Source: Pseudomonas sp. G34 (GTDB lineage: Bacteria; Pseudomonadota; Gammaproteobacteria; Pseudomonadales; Pseudomonadaceae). From it: a stretch of DNA of 64,000 nt. Every line of letters starts with the position of its first letter. Position 1 is the first letter of the stretch. Positions 43,618 to 51,940 of the stretch are shown one piece after another. The stretch lies in NCBI RefSeq assembly GCF_031119625.1, contig NZ_JAVHZV010000030.1:434001-498000 (forward strand), given 5' to 3'. The notes below the pieces were generated by a model. The model did no database searches. It was not told the DNA's origin and saw only the letters and a list, made by a program, of their open reading frames with translations. A program made the translations under genes and the position numbers.

Positions 43618-44706
43618 CTACTCTCGGACAACGGACAGCGCCCGCAGTTGTATCTGCCGTTGCGTTTGTGGCAAGGCGCCCAGTTCGGCGACCCGCCGGT
43701 AGAACGCCGGCCAGTCACCGTTCACCTCGGCGAATAGCCTGGCGAACGCCGCAACCCACTGGTCATAGAGCCCGAACGGCAGCAGCTTGGCGTTGTTCAA
43801 GGGCCCGTTGATCCAGCCGTCGTAATAGCCCACGCCGTTCCACTGGCGGCTGCGCAGTTGCCGATACTCGGCGCGCAGGCGCCCGAACTCCGCCTGCTTG
43901 CCAGCACGCATCGCCTCGGCATCCAGGCCGCTGGCATAGAGCCTCTCCAGGCGTGCGCGGCTGGCCAGCACCAGTTCGCTGAACTGCTCGCGCGGCTGCA
44001 CGCCGAGCGTCTTGGCAGCCGGCAGACCCCGCCCGGCGCGCCATTGGCGCAAGCCCTCCTGCTCGACGAAGGTGGCATAGGACTCGTTGAAGGCCGTATC
44101 CCCTGCCAGGTAATACTGCTGGTGCGCCAGCTCGTGAAAGATCACCGCCACCAGACGCTCGTCACTCCAGCGCAGCATGGTGTTGAGGATCGGGTCATCG
44201 AACCAGCCCAGGGTCGAATAGGCTTCGACGCCGCCCAGGTAGGTGTCCAGGCCCTGCGCCTTGAGCAAGGCCGCCGCGCCACGGGCACGACTCTGCTCGT
44301 AGAACCCGCGGTAGGCCACACAGCCGGCAATCGGGAAACAGTGCAGCTGCGGCTGCAGCGAGAACTCTTCGGTGGCGAACAGGTTCCACACCACGAAGGG
44401 CCGCTGCAGGTCGGCATACAGGCGATAGCTGCGATTGTCCGGCAGGGCCAGCTGCTCGCTGGCGAAACGTCGTGCTTGCTGGGAGAGCACCAGCCGCTCG
44501 CGCAGTTGCGCATCGGTGGCTGGATCATCGATCAGCGCCTGCACCGGTTGCCGTGCACTGAGCAGCTGCAATTGCCCACGGACCAGTTGCCCGTAGTAAT
44601 CGACCGTGCTGCAGCCAGTCAGCAGCAGCGCAAGCAGGGGAACCGCAACGCGGCGCGGCAGGTCGACAAGGAGAGAGGTGCACTGCTCGAGCATGCCCAT
44701 CGTCAT
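43618..44706 (-). CDS. Aminopeptidase-family lipoprotein with HELAH zinc motif
   Basis: A 362-residue protein with a lipobox LLTG-C near residue 32 and a zinc-peptidase motif HELAHQ near residue 190, followed by FNESYATFVEQEG, whose Glu is a likely third metal ligand. This layout (IFHELAHQ-x-YLAGDTAFNESYATFVE, cited in parts) is that of the putative Pseudomonas aminopeptidases of Pfam type Aminopep. The start is uncertain, with three ATGs within 13 bases and no clear ribosome site. It is divergent from a lipoprotein gene. Confidence 0.82.
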   Translation of the reverse strand: MTMGMLEQCTSLLVDLPRRVAVPLLALLLTGCSTVDYYGQLVRGQLQLLSARQPVQALIDDPATDAQLRERLVLSQQARRFASEQLALPDNRSYRLYADLQRPFVVWNLFATEEFSLQPQLHCFPIAGCVAYRGFYEQSRARGAAALLKAQGLDTYLGGVEAYSTLGWFDDPILNTMLRWSDERLVAVIFHELAHQQYYLAGDTAFNESYATFVEQEGLRQWRAGRGLPAAKTLGVQPREQFSELVLASRARLERLYASGLDAEAMRAGKQAEFGRLRAEYRQLRSRQWNGVGYYDGWINGPLNNAKLLPFGLYDQWVAAFARLFAEVNGDWPAFYRRVAELGALPQTQRQIQLRALSVVRE

Positions 44707-44797
44707 GTAAGGGATAAACGCCTCATCCTACCGCGAAGTCGCGGCCGTTTTGCGTGATACTGCTGCATCCCCACAATCGCCTAACGGAGGCACCCTG

Positions 44798-45217
44798 ATG
44801 CGCCAGCCCCTCCTGCTTGCCAGCCTGCTGCTCCTGGGCGCCTGCGCCTCGCCGCTGCCAGCCGCCGACCCGAACATGGCCTGGATCGACCTCAAGGGCG
44901 AAGGCATCGACCTGCTGATGGCCGAGCGGCTGGATCGCGAGCGCGTCAATGACGGTCGCTACTTCCAGGTAACCCCTGGTGCCCATGAGCTGGAGATGCG
45001 CTATCGCTTCGAAGTGGCCGGTGGCGGGGGTACTTCGATGATGTCCGAGCCCCAGCAACTGACCTGTGACGTGCGCATCCGCTACGACGACTTCAAGGCC
45101 GGCCAGCGTTATCGCGTCGAGGCCCGTGCAGTGGTGATGCGCGCGCAGGCGGTGCTCTACGATGCCGAGCGCAACGTATTGGCACAGGGCAAGAATCTGC
45201 GCTGCGGCAGTTTCTGA
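44798..45217 (+). CDS. Hypothetical lipoprotein
   Basis: A 139-residue protein from ATG 44798 with CGGAGG upstream. The signal peptide ends in the lipobox LLGA-C near residue 15. The mature part (WIDLKGEGIDLLMAERLD, FQVTPGAHELEMRYRFEV, CDVRIRYDDFKAGQRYRVEAR) is an all-beta pattern with two Cys residues, CD and CG, that may pair. The T-PG-H-LE-RY segment is the PEGA-like strand often seen in envelope lipoproteins. Function unknown. Convergent with osmC. Confidence 0.8.
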   Translation: MRQPLLLASLLLLGACASPLPAADPNMAWIDLKGEGIDLLMAERLDRERVNDGRYFQVTPGAHELEMRYRFEVAGGGGTSMMSEPQQLTCDVRIRYDDFKAGQRYRVEARAVVMRAQAVLYDAERNVLAQGKNLRCGSF

Positions 45218-45237
45218 CTGGCGTGCAATTAAAGAGT

Positions 45238-45260
45238 CTGAGCCGCGCGGGGCGGCTCAG
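45238..45260. terminator. Hairpin between convergent lipoprotein and osmC genes
   Basis: A perfect 9-bp stem (CTGAGCCGC / GCGGCTCAG) with loop GCGGG, 20 bases after the lipoprotein stop and 22 bases beyond the osmC stop on the other strand. No U-run, so termination strength is uncertain. Confidence 0.5.
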
Positions 45261-45282
45261 GGGTTGACGCGGTGAACGTCGA

Positions 45283-45708
45283 TCAGGCTTCCAGTACTAC
45301 TTCCAGGGTGATTTCCGCATTCAGCACCTTGGAGACCGGGCAACCGGTCTTGGCGGTTTCTACCGCCTTCTCGAAAGCGGCGCGGTCAGCGCCTGGAATC
45401 TTGGCTTTCAGTGACAGGTGCACCGCCGTGATGGCGAAGCCGCCGTCCTGCTTGTCGAGGGTCACTTCGGCCTTGGTATCGATGCTCTCGGCGGTCATGC
45501 CCGCTTCACCCAGCTCCTTGGACAGCGCCATGGAGAAACAGCCGGCATGGGCCGCACCGATCAGCTCTTCGGGGTTGGTGCCGGGCTTGTCTTCGAAGCG
45601 GGTATTGAAGCCATAGGGCTGCTCGGCAAGCACACCGCTCTGGGTAGAAATGGTGCCTTTGCCGTCTTTGATGCCGCCCTGCCAATGGGCCGATGCTGTC
45701 TTCTTCAT
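45283..45708 (-). CDS. osmC: OsmC, organic hydroperoxide peroxidase
   Basis: A 141-residue thiol peroxidase. The two reactive Cys lie in AAHAGCFSMALS (about residue 57) and KTGCPVSKVL (about residue 122), each in its canonical context. GVLAEQPYGFNTRFED and GTNPEELIGAAHAGC are the OsmC-class blocks. It reduces organic hydroperoxides and is osmotically and envelope-stress induced. A near-perfect AlgU-type promoter lies 33 bases upstream (45741-45767), matching the known AlgU control of osmC in P. aeruginosa. Confidence 0.95.
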   Translation of the reverse strand: MKKTASAHWQGGIKDGKGTISTQSGVLAEQPYGFNTRFEDKPGTNPEELIGAAHAGCFSMALSKELGEAGMTAESIDTKAEVTLDKQDGGFAITAVHLSLKAKIPGADRAAFEKAVETAKTGCPVSKVLNAEITLEVVLEA

Positions 45709-45740
45709 CTCTGTGCTCCTGTTGATGAGGGGTACAGAGT

Positions 45741-45767
45741 TCAGAGAGACAGCGGCCAGGCAAGTTC
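45741..45767 (-). promoter_or_regulatory. AlgU (sigma-22/sigma-E) type promoter of osmC
   Basis: On the minus strand GAACTT (45767-45762) and TCTGA (45745-45741) are separated by 16 bases, an exact fit to the AlgU consensus GAACTT-N16/17-TCTGA. The distance to the osmC ATG is 32 bases. Confidence 0.85.
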
Positions 45768-45795
45768 GAGTTTTTTGGCGCGCGTGCCGCCTCGG

Positions 45796-46791
45796 TCAAC
45801 GCAGGCTGGCGAGGATATCGAAGGCGTGCAGACGGTCGGCGAAGTCGTAGTGGTCGCAGGTGAAGATCAGCTCGTCGGCCTCGGTCTGCTCCAGCAACAC
45901 CTCCAGGCGCGCACGAATCTTCTGCGGGCCGCCAATCACCGCCATCCCCAGGAAGCTGCCGACGGCATCGCGCTCGTGGGGCAGCCACAGGCCCTCCATC
46001 GATTCCACTGGCGGGCGCTGCACCAGGCTCTGGCCGCGAATCAGCGAGAGAATCCGCTGGTAGGCGGACGTGGCCAGGTGTTGAGCCTGCTCGTCGGTAT
46101 CGGCGGCCATCAGCGGCACACCGAGCATCACATAGGGCTTTTCGAGGGTTTCGGACGGTTTGAAGGCATTGCGGTACACGCGAATCGCCTCGTGCACATA
46201 GCGCGGCGCGAAGTGCGAAGCGAAGGCATAGGGCAAGCCACGCTCACCGGCCAGCTGGGCGCTGAACAGGCTGGAACCCAGCAGCCAGATCGGCACGTTG
46301 GTACCGGTACCCGGCACGGCGATGACCCGTTGATCCGGCGTGCGCGGGCCGAGGTAGCGCTGCAGCTCGGCAACGTCCTGGGGAAAGTCGTCGGCGCTGC
46401 CGGAGCGCTCGCGGCGCAACGCATGGGCGGTGAACTGGTCGGCGCCCGGCGCGCGGCCCAGGCCCAGCTCGATGCGCCCCGGATACAGGGTCGCCAGCGT
46501 GCCGAACTGTTCGGCGACCACCAGCGGCGCATGGTTGGGCAGCATCACCCCGCCAGAACCGAGGCGAATGCGCGACGTACCGGCCGCCAGGTAACCGAGT
46601 AGCACGGCGGTCGCCGAGCTGGCGATGCCGTCCATGTTGTGGTGCTCGGCGACCCAGAAGCGGTTGAAGTCCAGTGACTCGACATGCCGGGCCAGCGCCA
46701 GCGAATTGTGCAGCGCCTGCTGTGGGCTGCCGGTGTCGCGGATCGGCGCCAGATCGAGAACGGAAAACGGAAGTTTGGCGAGTGCAGACAT
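45796..46791 (-). CDS. LLM-class flavin-dependent oxidoreductase (luciferase-like)
   Basis: A 331-residue soluble enzyme of the bacterial-luciferase fold: PFSVLDLAPI, FWVAEHHNMDGIASSATAVLLGYLAAGT (cited as FWVAEHHNM and SSATAVLLGY), RLGSGGVMLPNHAPL, GRIELGLGRAPGAD. It is the MsnO8/YhbW-like subclass with conserved AEHHN. It would use FMNH2 to oxidise an unknown substrate. A GTAGG...CCTAC dyad at 46842-46857 upstream may be an operator. Confidence 0.87.
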   Translation of the reverse strand: MSALAKLPFSVLDLAPIRDTGSPQQALHNSLALARHVESLDFNRFWVAEHHNMDGIASSATAVLLGYLAAGTSRIRLGSGGVMLPNHAPLVVAEQFGTLATLYPGRIELGLGRAPGADQFTAHALRRERSGSADDFPQDVAELQRYLGPRTPDQRVIAVPGTGTNVPIWLLGSSLFSAQLAGERGLPYAFASHFAPRYVHEAIRVYRNAFKPSETLEKPYVMLGVPLMAADTDEQAQHLATSAYQRILSLIRGQSLVQRPPVESMEGLWLPHERDAVGSFLGMAVIGGPQKIRARLEVLLEQTEADELIFTCDHYDFADRLHAFDILASLR

Positions 46792-46902
46792 GAAAGAACC
46801 CTTGCTGATGGATAACGCCGGGGCCTTATCCGAGTAAAACAGTAGGTCTTATCCTACGCCTGCCCGCCGTCTCAGGCCACCACATGGCAAATTGCAGGCA
46901 GT

Positions 46903-46938
46903 AAAAAGCCGGCATCGCAGTGGCTGCGAGCCGGCTTT
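46903..46938 (-). terminator. Terminator of DUF1161 copy 2
   Basis: AAAGCCGGC (46905-46913) pairs with GCCGGCTTT (46930-46938), and inside it TCGCAG pairs with CTGCGA over loop TGG. On the minus strand a TTTTTAC run follows. It lies 12 bases after the stop of the gene at 46951. Confidence 0.85.
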
Positions 46939-46950
46939 CGACCATCACCA

Positions 46951-47175
46951 TCAGTTGCGCTGGTAGACGATTTCCTTGGTGCCGCCATCGCAGGTGCCGA
47001 CCACCTGGCGATCGGTCACGCTGCCTTTGTCGACGATTTCCAGGGTGTAGGACGAAACACCATTGGCCTGGATTTTCGCATCGATCTCGCTCTTCAGCGT
47101 TTCACAGTCTTTACCAGCTGCGAAGGTCGAGCCAGCGAGCGCCAGCAGGCCTGCTGCAAACAACACTTTCTTCAT
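46951..47175 (-). CDS. DUF1161 exported protein, copy 2
   Basis: A 74-residue periplasmic protein from ATG 47175 with GGGAG upstream; a GTG three bases earlier is also in frame. The signal peptide ends TFAAG. The mature part (KDCETLKSEIDAKIQANGV, SSYTLEIVDKG, VVGTCDGGTKEIVYQRN) parallels copy 1 at 43330-43584 almost position by position but lacks its acidic insert. It follows dodecin in the same direction, separated by a terminator. Function unknown. Confidence 0.9.
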   Translation of the reverse strand: MKKVLFAAGLLALAGSTFAAGKDCETLKSEIDAKIQANGVSSYTLEIVDKGSVTDRQVVGTCDGGTKEIVYQRN

Positions 47176-47232
47176 CACAAACGCTCCCTCGTAACAGTGA
47201 ACAACTCCGGGCGCCTTGAAGCGGCCCGACTC

Positions 47233-47276
47233 AATAAAGCCGCAGATCGCCGTTATGGCAAGTGGCTGCGGCTAAA
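47233..47276 (-). terminator. Terminator after dodecin
   Basis: AGCCGCAG (47238-47245) pairs with CTGCGGCT (47266-47273) across a 20-base loop; on the minus strand TTTATT follows. It lies 12 bases beyond the dodecin stop. Confidence 0.6.
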
Positions 47277-47287
47277 GATGCCCGCGA

Positions 47288-47503
47288 TCAGCTGTTGGCG
47301 ACGCGGAAGCCAACCTTCAGGGTTACCTGATAGTGGGCCACCGCGCCATCGGCGATGTGACCACGGGTTTCGGTGATTTCGAACCACTCCAGATGCCGGA
47401 TGCTCTTGCTGGCTTCGGCCAGGGCATTGTTGATGGCATCTTCGATACTCGAGGTAGACGAGCCAACCAGCTCGACCTTCTTGTAAGTGTGATGATCCGA
47501 CAT
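47288..47503 (-). CDS. Dodecin, flavin-binding dodecamer
   Basis: A 71-residue protein from ATG 47503 (MSDHHTYKKVELVG) with GGAGG upstream. The dodecin pattern is complete: KVELVGSS-xSIEDAI-xNAL-x-A, WFEITETRGHI (the Trp that stacks on flavin), HYQVTLKVGFRV. It stores or buffers FMN/FAD. An AlgU-like promoter lies about 50 bases upstream, linking it to envelope stress as for osmC nearby. Confidence 0.93.
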   Translation of the reverse strand: MSDHHTYKKVELVGSSTSSIEDAINNALAEASKSIRHLEWFEITETRGHIADGAVAHYQVTLKVGFRVANS

Positions 47504-47553
47504 ATCCGCCTCCAGGGCTGGTAAACACAAGTGGGCTGATTGCCCTTATTCAC

Positions 47554-47581
47554 TCAGTCACTGGAAGGCGCTGCTAAGTTC
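47554..47581 (-). promoter_or_regulatory. AlgU-type promoter of dodecin
   Basis: On the minus strand GAACTT (47581-47576) and ACTGA (47558-47554) are 17 bases apart, one mismatch from the AlgU consensus GAACTT-N16/17-TCTGA. The ATG is about 50 bases downstream. Confidence 0.65.
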
Positions 47582-47640
47582 AGGTTTTCGGCGATGCAGC
47601 AGACTGCCCAGCCCCTGCTCAAGCATTTACCGCCACCCTG

Positions 47641-47687
47641 TTCCCAAATACAAGCCGGCCCGCCTACAATCGCGATCAATTCTTATC
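47641..47687 (+). promoter_or_regulatory. Possible promoter and Fur-like site before the ECF sigma gene
   Basis: TTCCCA (47641-47646) and TACAAT (47665-47670) are 18 bases apart, a plausible sigma-70 promoter. Immediately downstream GATCAATTCTTATC (47674-47687) shares partial symmetry with the Fur box. The Fur match is weak. Confidence 0.35.
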
Positions 47688-47715
47688 CGCACTGGCGCAC
47701 GCCAAGGGAGTTTTG

Positions 47716-48231
47716 GTGTCCAGCGCTCCGCCCCCCTCACCGTTGCAAAGCGTCGATACGCTCTACCGCGATCATCACGGCTGGCTGCATGGCTGGCTGC
47801 GCAAACGCCTGGGCGACCGCGAACAGGCGGCGGATATCGCGCAGGACACCTTCCTGCGCTTGCTACTGAGCGGCCGCCTGCCGAGCATTGGCGAAGGCCG
47901 CAGCTACCTGACCCAGATCGCCCGCAACCTGGTGATCGACCAGTGGCGCCGGCAGCGTATCGAACGGGCTTACCTTGACAGCATCGCTCACCTTGCCGAA
48001 CCCGAGTCGCCCTCGCTGGAAACCCGTGCGCTGGTGGTCGAAACGCTGCTGCAAATCGATGCAATGCTCGACGCCATGCCCGCCAAGGTACGCGAAGCCT
48101 TCCTGCTCTCGCAGTTCGAGGGGCTGACTTATCCACAGATCGCCGAGCGCCTGCAGGTCAGCGTCAGCTCGGTGCAGAAGTACATGCTGCGCGCCATCAC
48201 CGCTTGCTATCAGGTGCTGTACGCCGAATGA
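47716..48231 (+). CDS. ECF sigma factor of the FecI iron-starvation type
   Basis: A 171-residue sigma factor. GTG 47716 is chosen because GGGAG lies six bases upstream; TTG 47713 is also in frame. Region 2 reads TLYRDHHGWLHGWLRKRLGDREQAADIAQDTFLRLL (cited as LYRDHHGWL and ADIAQDTFLRLL), with YLTQIARNLVIDQWRR. Region 4 reads AFLLSQFEGLTYPQIAERLQVS and SSVQKYMLRAITACY. These are FecI-class hallmarks. It overlaps the fecR gene (ATGA) and should transcribe the receptor gene downstream. Confidence 0.92.
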   Translation: MSSAPPPSPLQSVDTLYRDHHGWLHGWLRKRLGDREQAADIAQDTFLRLLLSGRLPSIGEGRSYLTQIARNLVIDQWRRQRIERAYLDSIAHLAEPESPSLETRALVVETLLQIDAMLDAMPAKVREAFLLSQFEGLTYPQIAERLQVSVSSVQKYMLRAITACYQVLYAE

Positions 48232-49187
48232 AGCGTGCCAGCGATGCCCCCATCCAGCCGGCCATCGTCGAGCAGGCCAGCCACTGGCTGATGCTGCACT
48301 GGGGCGGCGATCTGGATGCCGAGCAACGCCAGCGCTTCGCTGACTGGCAGGCCCGCGACCCCGAACACCAGCGCGCCTGGCAACGCCTGGAGCGCCTGCA
48401 AGGTACCCTGGCTGGCGTCCCCGCCCATACCGCCAGCGCCGTGCTGCGCGACCTGCCGGACGCACGGCGTCGCCAGGCCCTGAAGATGCTCGGCCTGGCG
48501 CTGCTGGCAGGCGGCAGCGGCTACCTGGCCCAGGCACAGTTACCCTGGCGCGAAGCCATGGCCGACCTGCGCAGCGGCACCGGCGAGCGGCTGCAGCGCA
48601 CCCTGGCCGACGGCAGCCGGCTGGCGCTGAACAGCGACAGCGCGGTGGATGTTCGCTTCAGCGAAACGCAGCGCCGCATCCGCCTGTTCAAGGGCGAACT
48701 GCTGCTCGACAGTGGCCATGATGCCGCTCGCCGCCCACTGATCGTCGAGACCGCCGCTGGTGAAATCCAGGCCCTCGGCACACGCTTCTCGGTACATGAA
48801 ATCGACGGCGGCAGCCGCGTCGGCCTCTACGAGGGCGAACTGCAACTGCGCCCGCACAACGCTCCGCCATCCCACCTCCAGGCCGGCCAGCAACGCTGGT
48901 TCAGTGCCATACGGAGCGGTGTTATCGGCCAGGCAGACCGCAATGCGATTGCCTGGAGCGAGGGCCGGCTGATTGCCGAACGCATGCCCCTGGGGCAATT
49001 CCTCGACGAGCTGGGCCGTCATCGCCGCGGTGTGCTGCGCTGCGATCCGGCGGTCGCCGAGCTGCCGCTGACCGGCGTATTTCCACTGGCCGACACCGAC
49101 CGCGTACTCGCCGCCTTGCAACAATCACTGCCGGTCGAGGTACACGGCGTTACCCGCTACTGGGTCACCGTGCGGCCGAGAGGCTGA
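48228..49187 (+). CDS. FecR-family anti-sigma/sigma-regulator
   Basis: A 319-residue inner-membrane regulator. The N-terminal cytoplasmic part (ASHWLMLHWGGDLDAEQRQRFADW, about 1-80) contains the FecR_N block. One hydrophobic segment lies near residues 84-103 (LKMLGLALLAGGSGYLAQA). The periplasmic FecR domain has TGERLQRTLADGSRLALNSDSAVDV and ETAAGEIQALGTRFSV. The C-terminal region contacts the STN domain of the receptor. The start overlaps the sigma gene stop by four bases. Confidence 0.92.
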   Translation: MKRASDAPIQPAIVEQASHWLMLHWGGDLDAEQRQRFADWQARDPEHQRAWQRLERLQGTLAGVPAHTASAVLRDLPDARRRQALKMLGLALLAGGSGYLAQAQLPWREAMADLRSGTGERLQRTLADGSRLALNSDSAVDVRFSETQRRIRLFKGELLLDSGHDAARRPLIVETAAGEIQALGTRFSVHEIDGGSRVGLYEGELQLRPHNAPPSHLQAGQQRWFSAIRSGVIGQADRNAIAWSEGRLIAERMPLGQFLDELGRHRRGVLRCDPAVAELPLTGVFPLADTDRVLAALQQSLPVEVHGVTRYWVTVRPRG

Positions 49188-49299
49188 CGGCCGGATCGTT
49201 CCTCACGCGCCACGGGGAATGCCATCTGGGGCGCCTGCTGAAGCGCACGGACGTGAGTGCCCCGCCAGCTAGCGTACGGGAACGAGCAGATACCGCTCC

Positions 49300-49325
49300 C
49301 CGGGTTTCGCTGCGCTCCACCCAGG
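49300..49325. repeat. Short palindromic extragenic sequence
   Basis: An imperfect palindrome with outer CCGGGT / ACCCAGG and inner TTCGCTGCGCT, of the type often dispersed in Pseudomonas intergenic DNA. It lies in the 269-base gap between fecR and the receptor gene. That gap also holds a possible ECF-type promoter (GAGATG near 49371 followed by TGTC), which I could not confirm. Confidence 0.4.
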
Positions 49326-49456
49326 CTCAAAAAGCGCGCTACATGCCCTGCAGTGCGGGGTAGTTGAGATGTTTTCAGAATCTATTGTCGGTTTTGCCGG
49401 CTCGCACGGGATACCTCTTGAACCCAACAAAGACGCATTCTCAGAGGATATCCAGA

Positions 49457-51940
49457 ATGCCGTACCTGCCCGCATCTCAACGCTCGACGCTGAGCCTGTC
49501 GATCACCCGAGTCCTGCTCACCAGCCTGCTGGCCACCAGCCCCCTGCTGATCGCTGCCAGCGCCCAGGCGCAATCGGCCGCCACTGCACAGACCCGCGTC
49601 TATGCCATCCCCGCGGGTGATCTCGACGGGGTGCTGAACCGCTTCGCCAGCGACGCCGACATCCTGCTGTCGGTGGATTCGCGGCTGACCACGGGCAAAC
49701 GCAGCCCCGGGCTCAACGGCAGCTATTCGGTGGAGGCAGGCCTGGCGCGGTTGCTGGCCGGCACCGGTCTGCGCCCGCTGCAGGCCGGCAACAACTACGC
49801 CCTGGAAGTCGCACAGGACAACGGCAGCTCAGTGGAACTGGGCGCAACCAGCATCAACGCCAGCGGCCTGGGCGAGCTCACCGAGGGTAGCGGCTCCTAC
49901 ACCACGGGTGCGGTAACCATCGGCAAGGGCCGGCATTCGCTGCGCGAAACCCCGCAATCGGTCACGGTGATGACCCGCAAGATGCTTGACGACCAGCACC
50001 TCAACACCATCGAACAGGTCATGGAAAAGACCCCGGGCATCACCGTGTACGACTCGCCCATGGGCGGCAAGTATTTCTACTCCCGCGGCTTTCGCATGAC
50101 CGGCCAGTATCAATACGACGGCGTGCCGCTGGATATCGGCAGCAGTTATGCACAAGCCGACAGTTTCTCCAGCGACATGGCCATCTATGACCGGGTCGAA
50201 GTGCTGCGCGGTGCAGCAGGGATGATGAAAGGCGCCGGCGGCACCGCAGGCGGCGTCAACTTCGTGCGCAAGCGCGGCCAGTACAGCCCCCACACTCAGC
50301 TGTCTCTTGCCGCCGGCAGCTGGGACAACTACCGCGCGCAGGTCGACACGGGCGGCCCGCTCAATGCAGCCGGTACGGTTCGCGGCCGGGCCGTGGCGAC
50401 CCAGCAAAGTCGCCATTACTTCTACGACGTCGCCGAGCGCAAGGACCAGGTCTATTACGGCGCGCTGGATTTCGACCTGAGTGCCGACACCACCGTCGGC
50501 GTAGGCGTCGCCTACGAGGATCTCGACGCGACGCCCTGCTGGGGCGGCCTGCCACGCTACGCCGATGGCAACGACCTGAAGCTCGGCCGCTCGACCTGCC
50601 TGAACCCTGCCTGGAACCACCAGCGCAGCAAACGCACCACGCTATTCGGCGACCTGAGCCACCAGCTCAACGACGATTGGGCGCTGAAAGTCGCAGGTGC
50701 CTGGTCGCGCAATACCCAGGACATGCAATACGCCTTTCCCAGTGGCTCGGTGCCGGTGGGCGCCAGCAGCTCCAACACGCTGGTGCTGGGCAGCATCTAT
50801 GACTACGACCAGGTGGACTACGGCCTCGATGCCTATGTCGACGGCAAATTCGATGCTTTTGGCCGGCAGCACGAGCTGATCGTGGGTGCCAACACCAGCC
50901 GCTCGCACAAGGACGACTTCTTCGCCGTGGCGGCCCTGCCTCAGCGCCAGAACGTGCTCGACCCGGATCATCATCTGCCGCAACCGGATGAGCGCTACTA
51001 CCTGGCCAACGCCTCGCGCGGCGGCCCGCTGGACATCCGCATCAGGCAATATGGCGTCTACTCGACCGCGCGCCTGAAGCTGGCCGAGCCACTGACCTTG
51101 GTAGTTGGCAGCCGGGTCAGCTGGTACCAATCCGAAACCGACTCCATCGCTTATTTTCGCGGTGTCGGCACCCCGGCCAATTCGAAGGCAACCGAAACCG
51201 GACAGGTCACGCCATTCGCCGGCCTGCTGCTCGATCTCAACGAGCACCTGACGGCCTACGCCAGCTACACAGACATCTTCACGCCCCAGGGCAACCTCAA
51301 GACAATCGACGGCAGCACCCTGAAACCGCTGATCGGCAAGAGCTATGAGCTGGGCATCAAGGGCGAGTGGTACGACGGCCGTTTGAACAGCTCATTCAGC
51401 CTGTTCCGCACCCTTCAGGAAGACGCCGCCCAGACCGACCCGAACTGTGCCGATGACAGCTGTTCGCAGAACTCCGGCAAGGTGCGCGCCCAGGGCTTCG
51501 AGGCCGAGCTGAGCGGTGAACTGATCGACCGCCTGCAATTGCTGGCCGGCTACACCTACACCCAGACCAAGGTACTGGAAGATGCCGACCCGGCTCAGAA
51601 TGGCGTGTCCTACAACTCCTACGTGCCGCGGCATCTGCTGCGCGTGTGGGGCGACTATCGCCTCGGTGGGCCATTGGAGCGTTTCACCCTTGGCGCCGGC
51701 TTCAACGCCCAGAGCGACAACTACCGCACCTCACCGATCAGCGGCAACGATATCTCCCAGGCAGGCTACACCGTGTGGAACGGCCGCATCGGTTACCGCG
51801 TCGATGACACCTGGTCGCTGGCCCTCAACGGCAACAACCTGTTCGACAAGCGTTACTACACCACCGTCGGCACCGAAGGCTTCGGCAATTTCTATGGCGA
51901 GCCGCGCAACTTCATGCTCTCGGTAAAAGCCGACTTCTAG
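49457..51940 (+). CDS. TonB-dependent siderophore receptor with STN signalling domain
   Basis: An 827-residue outer-membrane receptor. ATG 49457 follows AGAGGA and begins a signal peptide ending SAQAQS near residue 39. The STN domain (about 48-105: YAIPAGDLDGVLNRFASDADILLS, cited as IPAGDLDGVLNRFA) contacts the FecR protein. The plug (about 125-245) has ETPQSVTVMTRKML and RVEVLRGAAGMMKGAGGTAGGVNFVRK (cited as RVEVLRGAAGMM). The barrel ends with a C-terminal Phe (SVKADF). It is FpvA/FoxA-like, probably for a ferric siderophore of unknown identity. With the sigma and FecR genes it forms a complete cell-surface signalling set. Confidence 0.94.
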   Translation: MPYLPASQRSTLSLSITRVLLTSLLATSPLLIAASAQAQSAATAQTRVYAIPAGDLDGVLNRFASDADILLSVDSRLTTGKRSPGLNGSYSVEAGLARLLAGTGLRPLQAGNNYALEVAQDNGSSVELGATSINASGLGELTEGSGSYTTGAVTIGKGRHSLRETPQSVTVMTRKMLDDQHLNTIEQVMEKTPGITVYDSPMGGKYFYSRGFRMTGQYQYDGVPLDIGSSYAQADSFSSDMAIYDRVEVLRGAAGMMKGAGGTAGGVNFVRKRGQYSPHTQLSLAAGSWDNYRAQVDTGGPLNAAGTVRGRAVATQQSRHYFYDVAERKDQVYYGALDFDLSADTTVGVGVAYEDLDATPCWGGLPRYADGNDLKLGRSTCLNPAWNHQRSKRTTLFGDLSHQLNDDWALKVAGAWSRNTQDMQYAFPSGSVPVGASSSNTLVLGSIYDYDQVDYGLDAYVDGKFDAFGRQHELIVGANTSRSHKDDFFAVAALPQRQNVLDPDHHLPQPDERYYLANASRGGPLDIRIRQYGVYSTARLKLAEPLTLVVGSRVSWYQSETDSIAYFRGVGTPANSKATETGQVTPFAGLLLDLNEHLTAYASYTDIFTPQGNLKTIDGSTLKPLIGKSYELGIKGEWYDGRLNSSFSLFRTLQEDAAQTDPNCADDSCSQNSGKVRAQGFEAELSGELIDRLQLLAGYTYTQTKVLEDADPAQNGVSYNSYVPRHLLRVWGDYRLGGPLERFTLGAGFNAQSDNYRTSPISGNDISQAGYTVWNGRIGYRVDDTWSLALNGNNLFDKRYYTTVGTEGFGNFYGEPRNFMLSVKADF

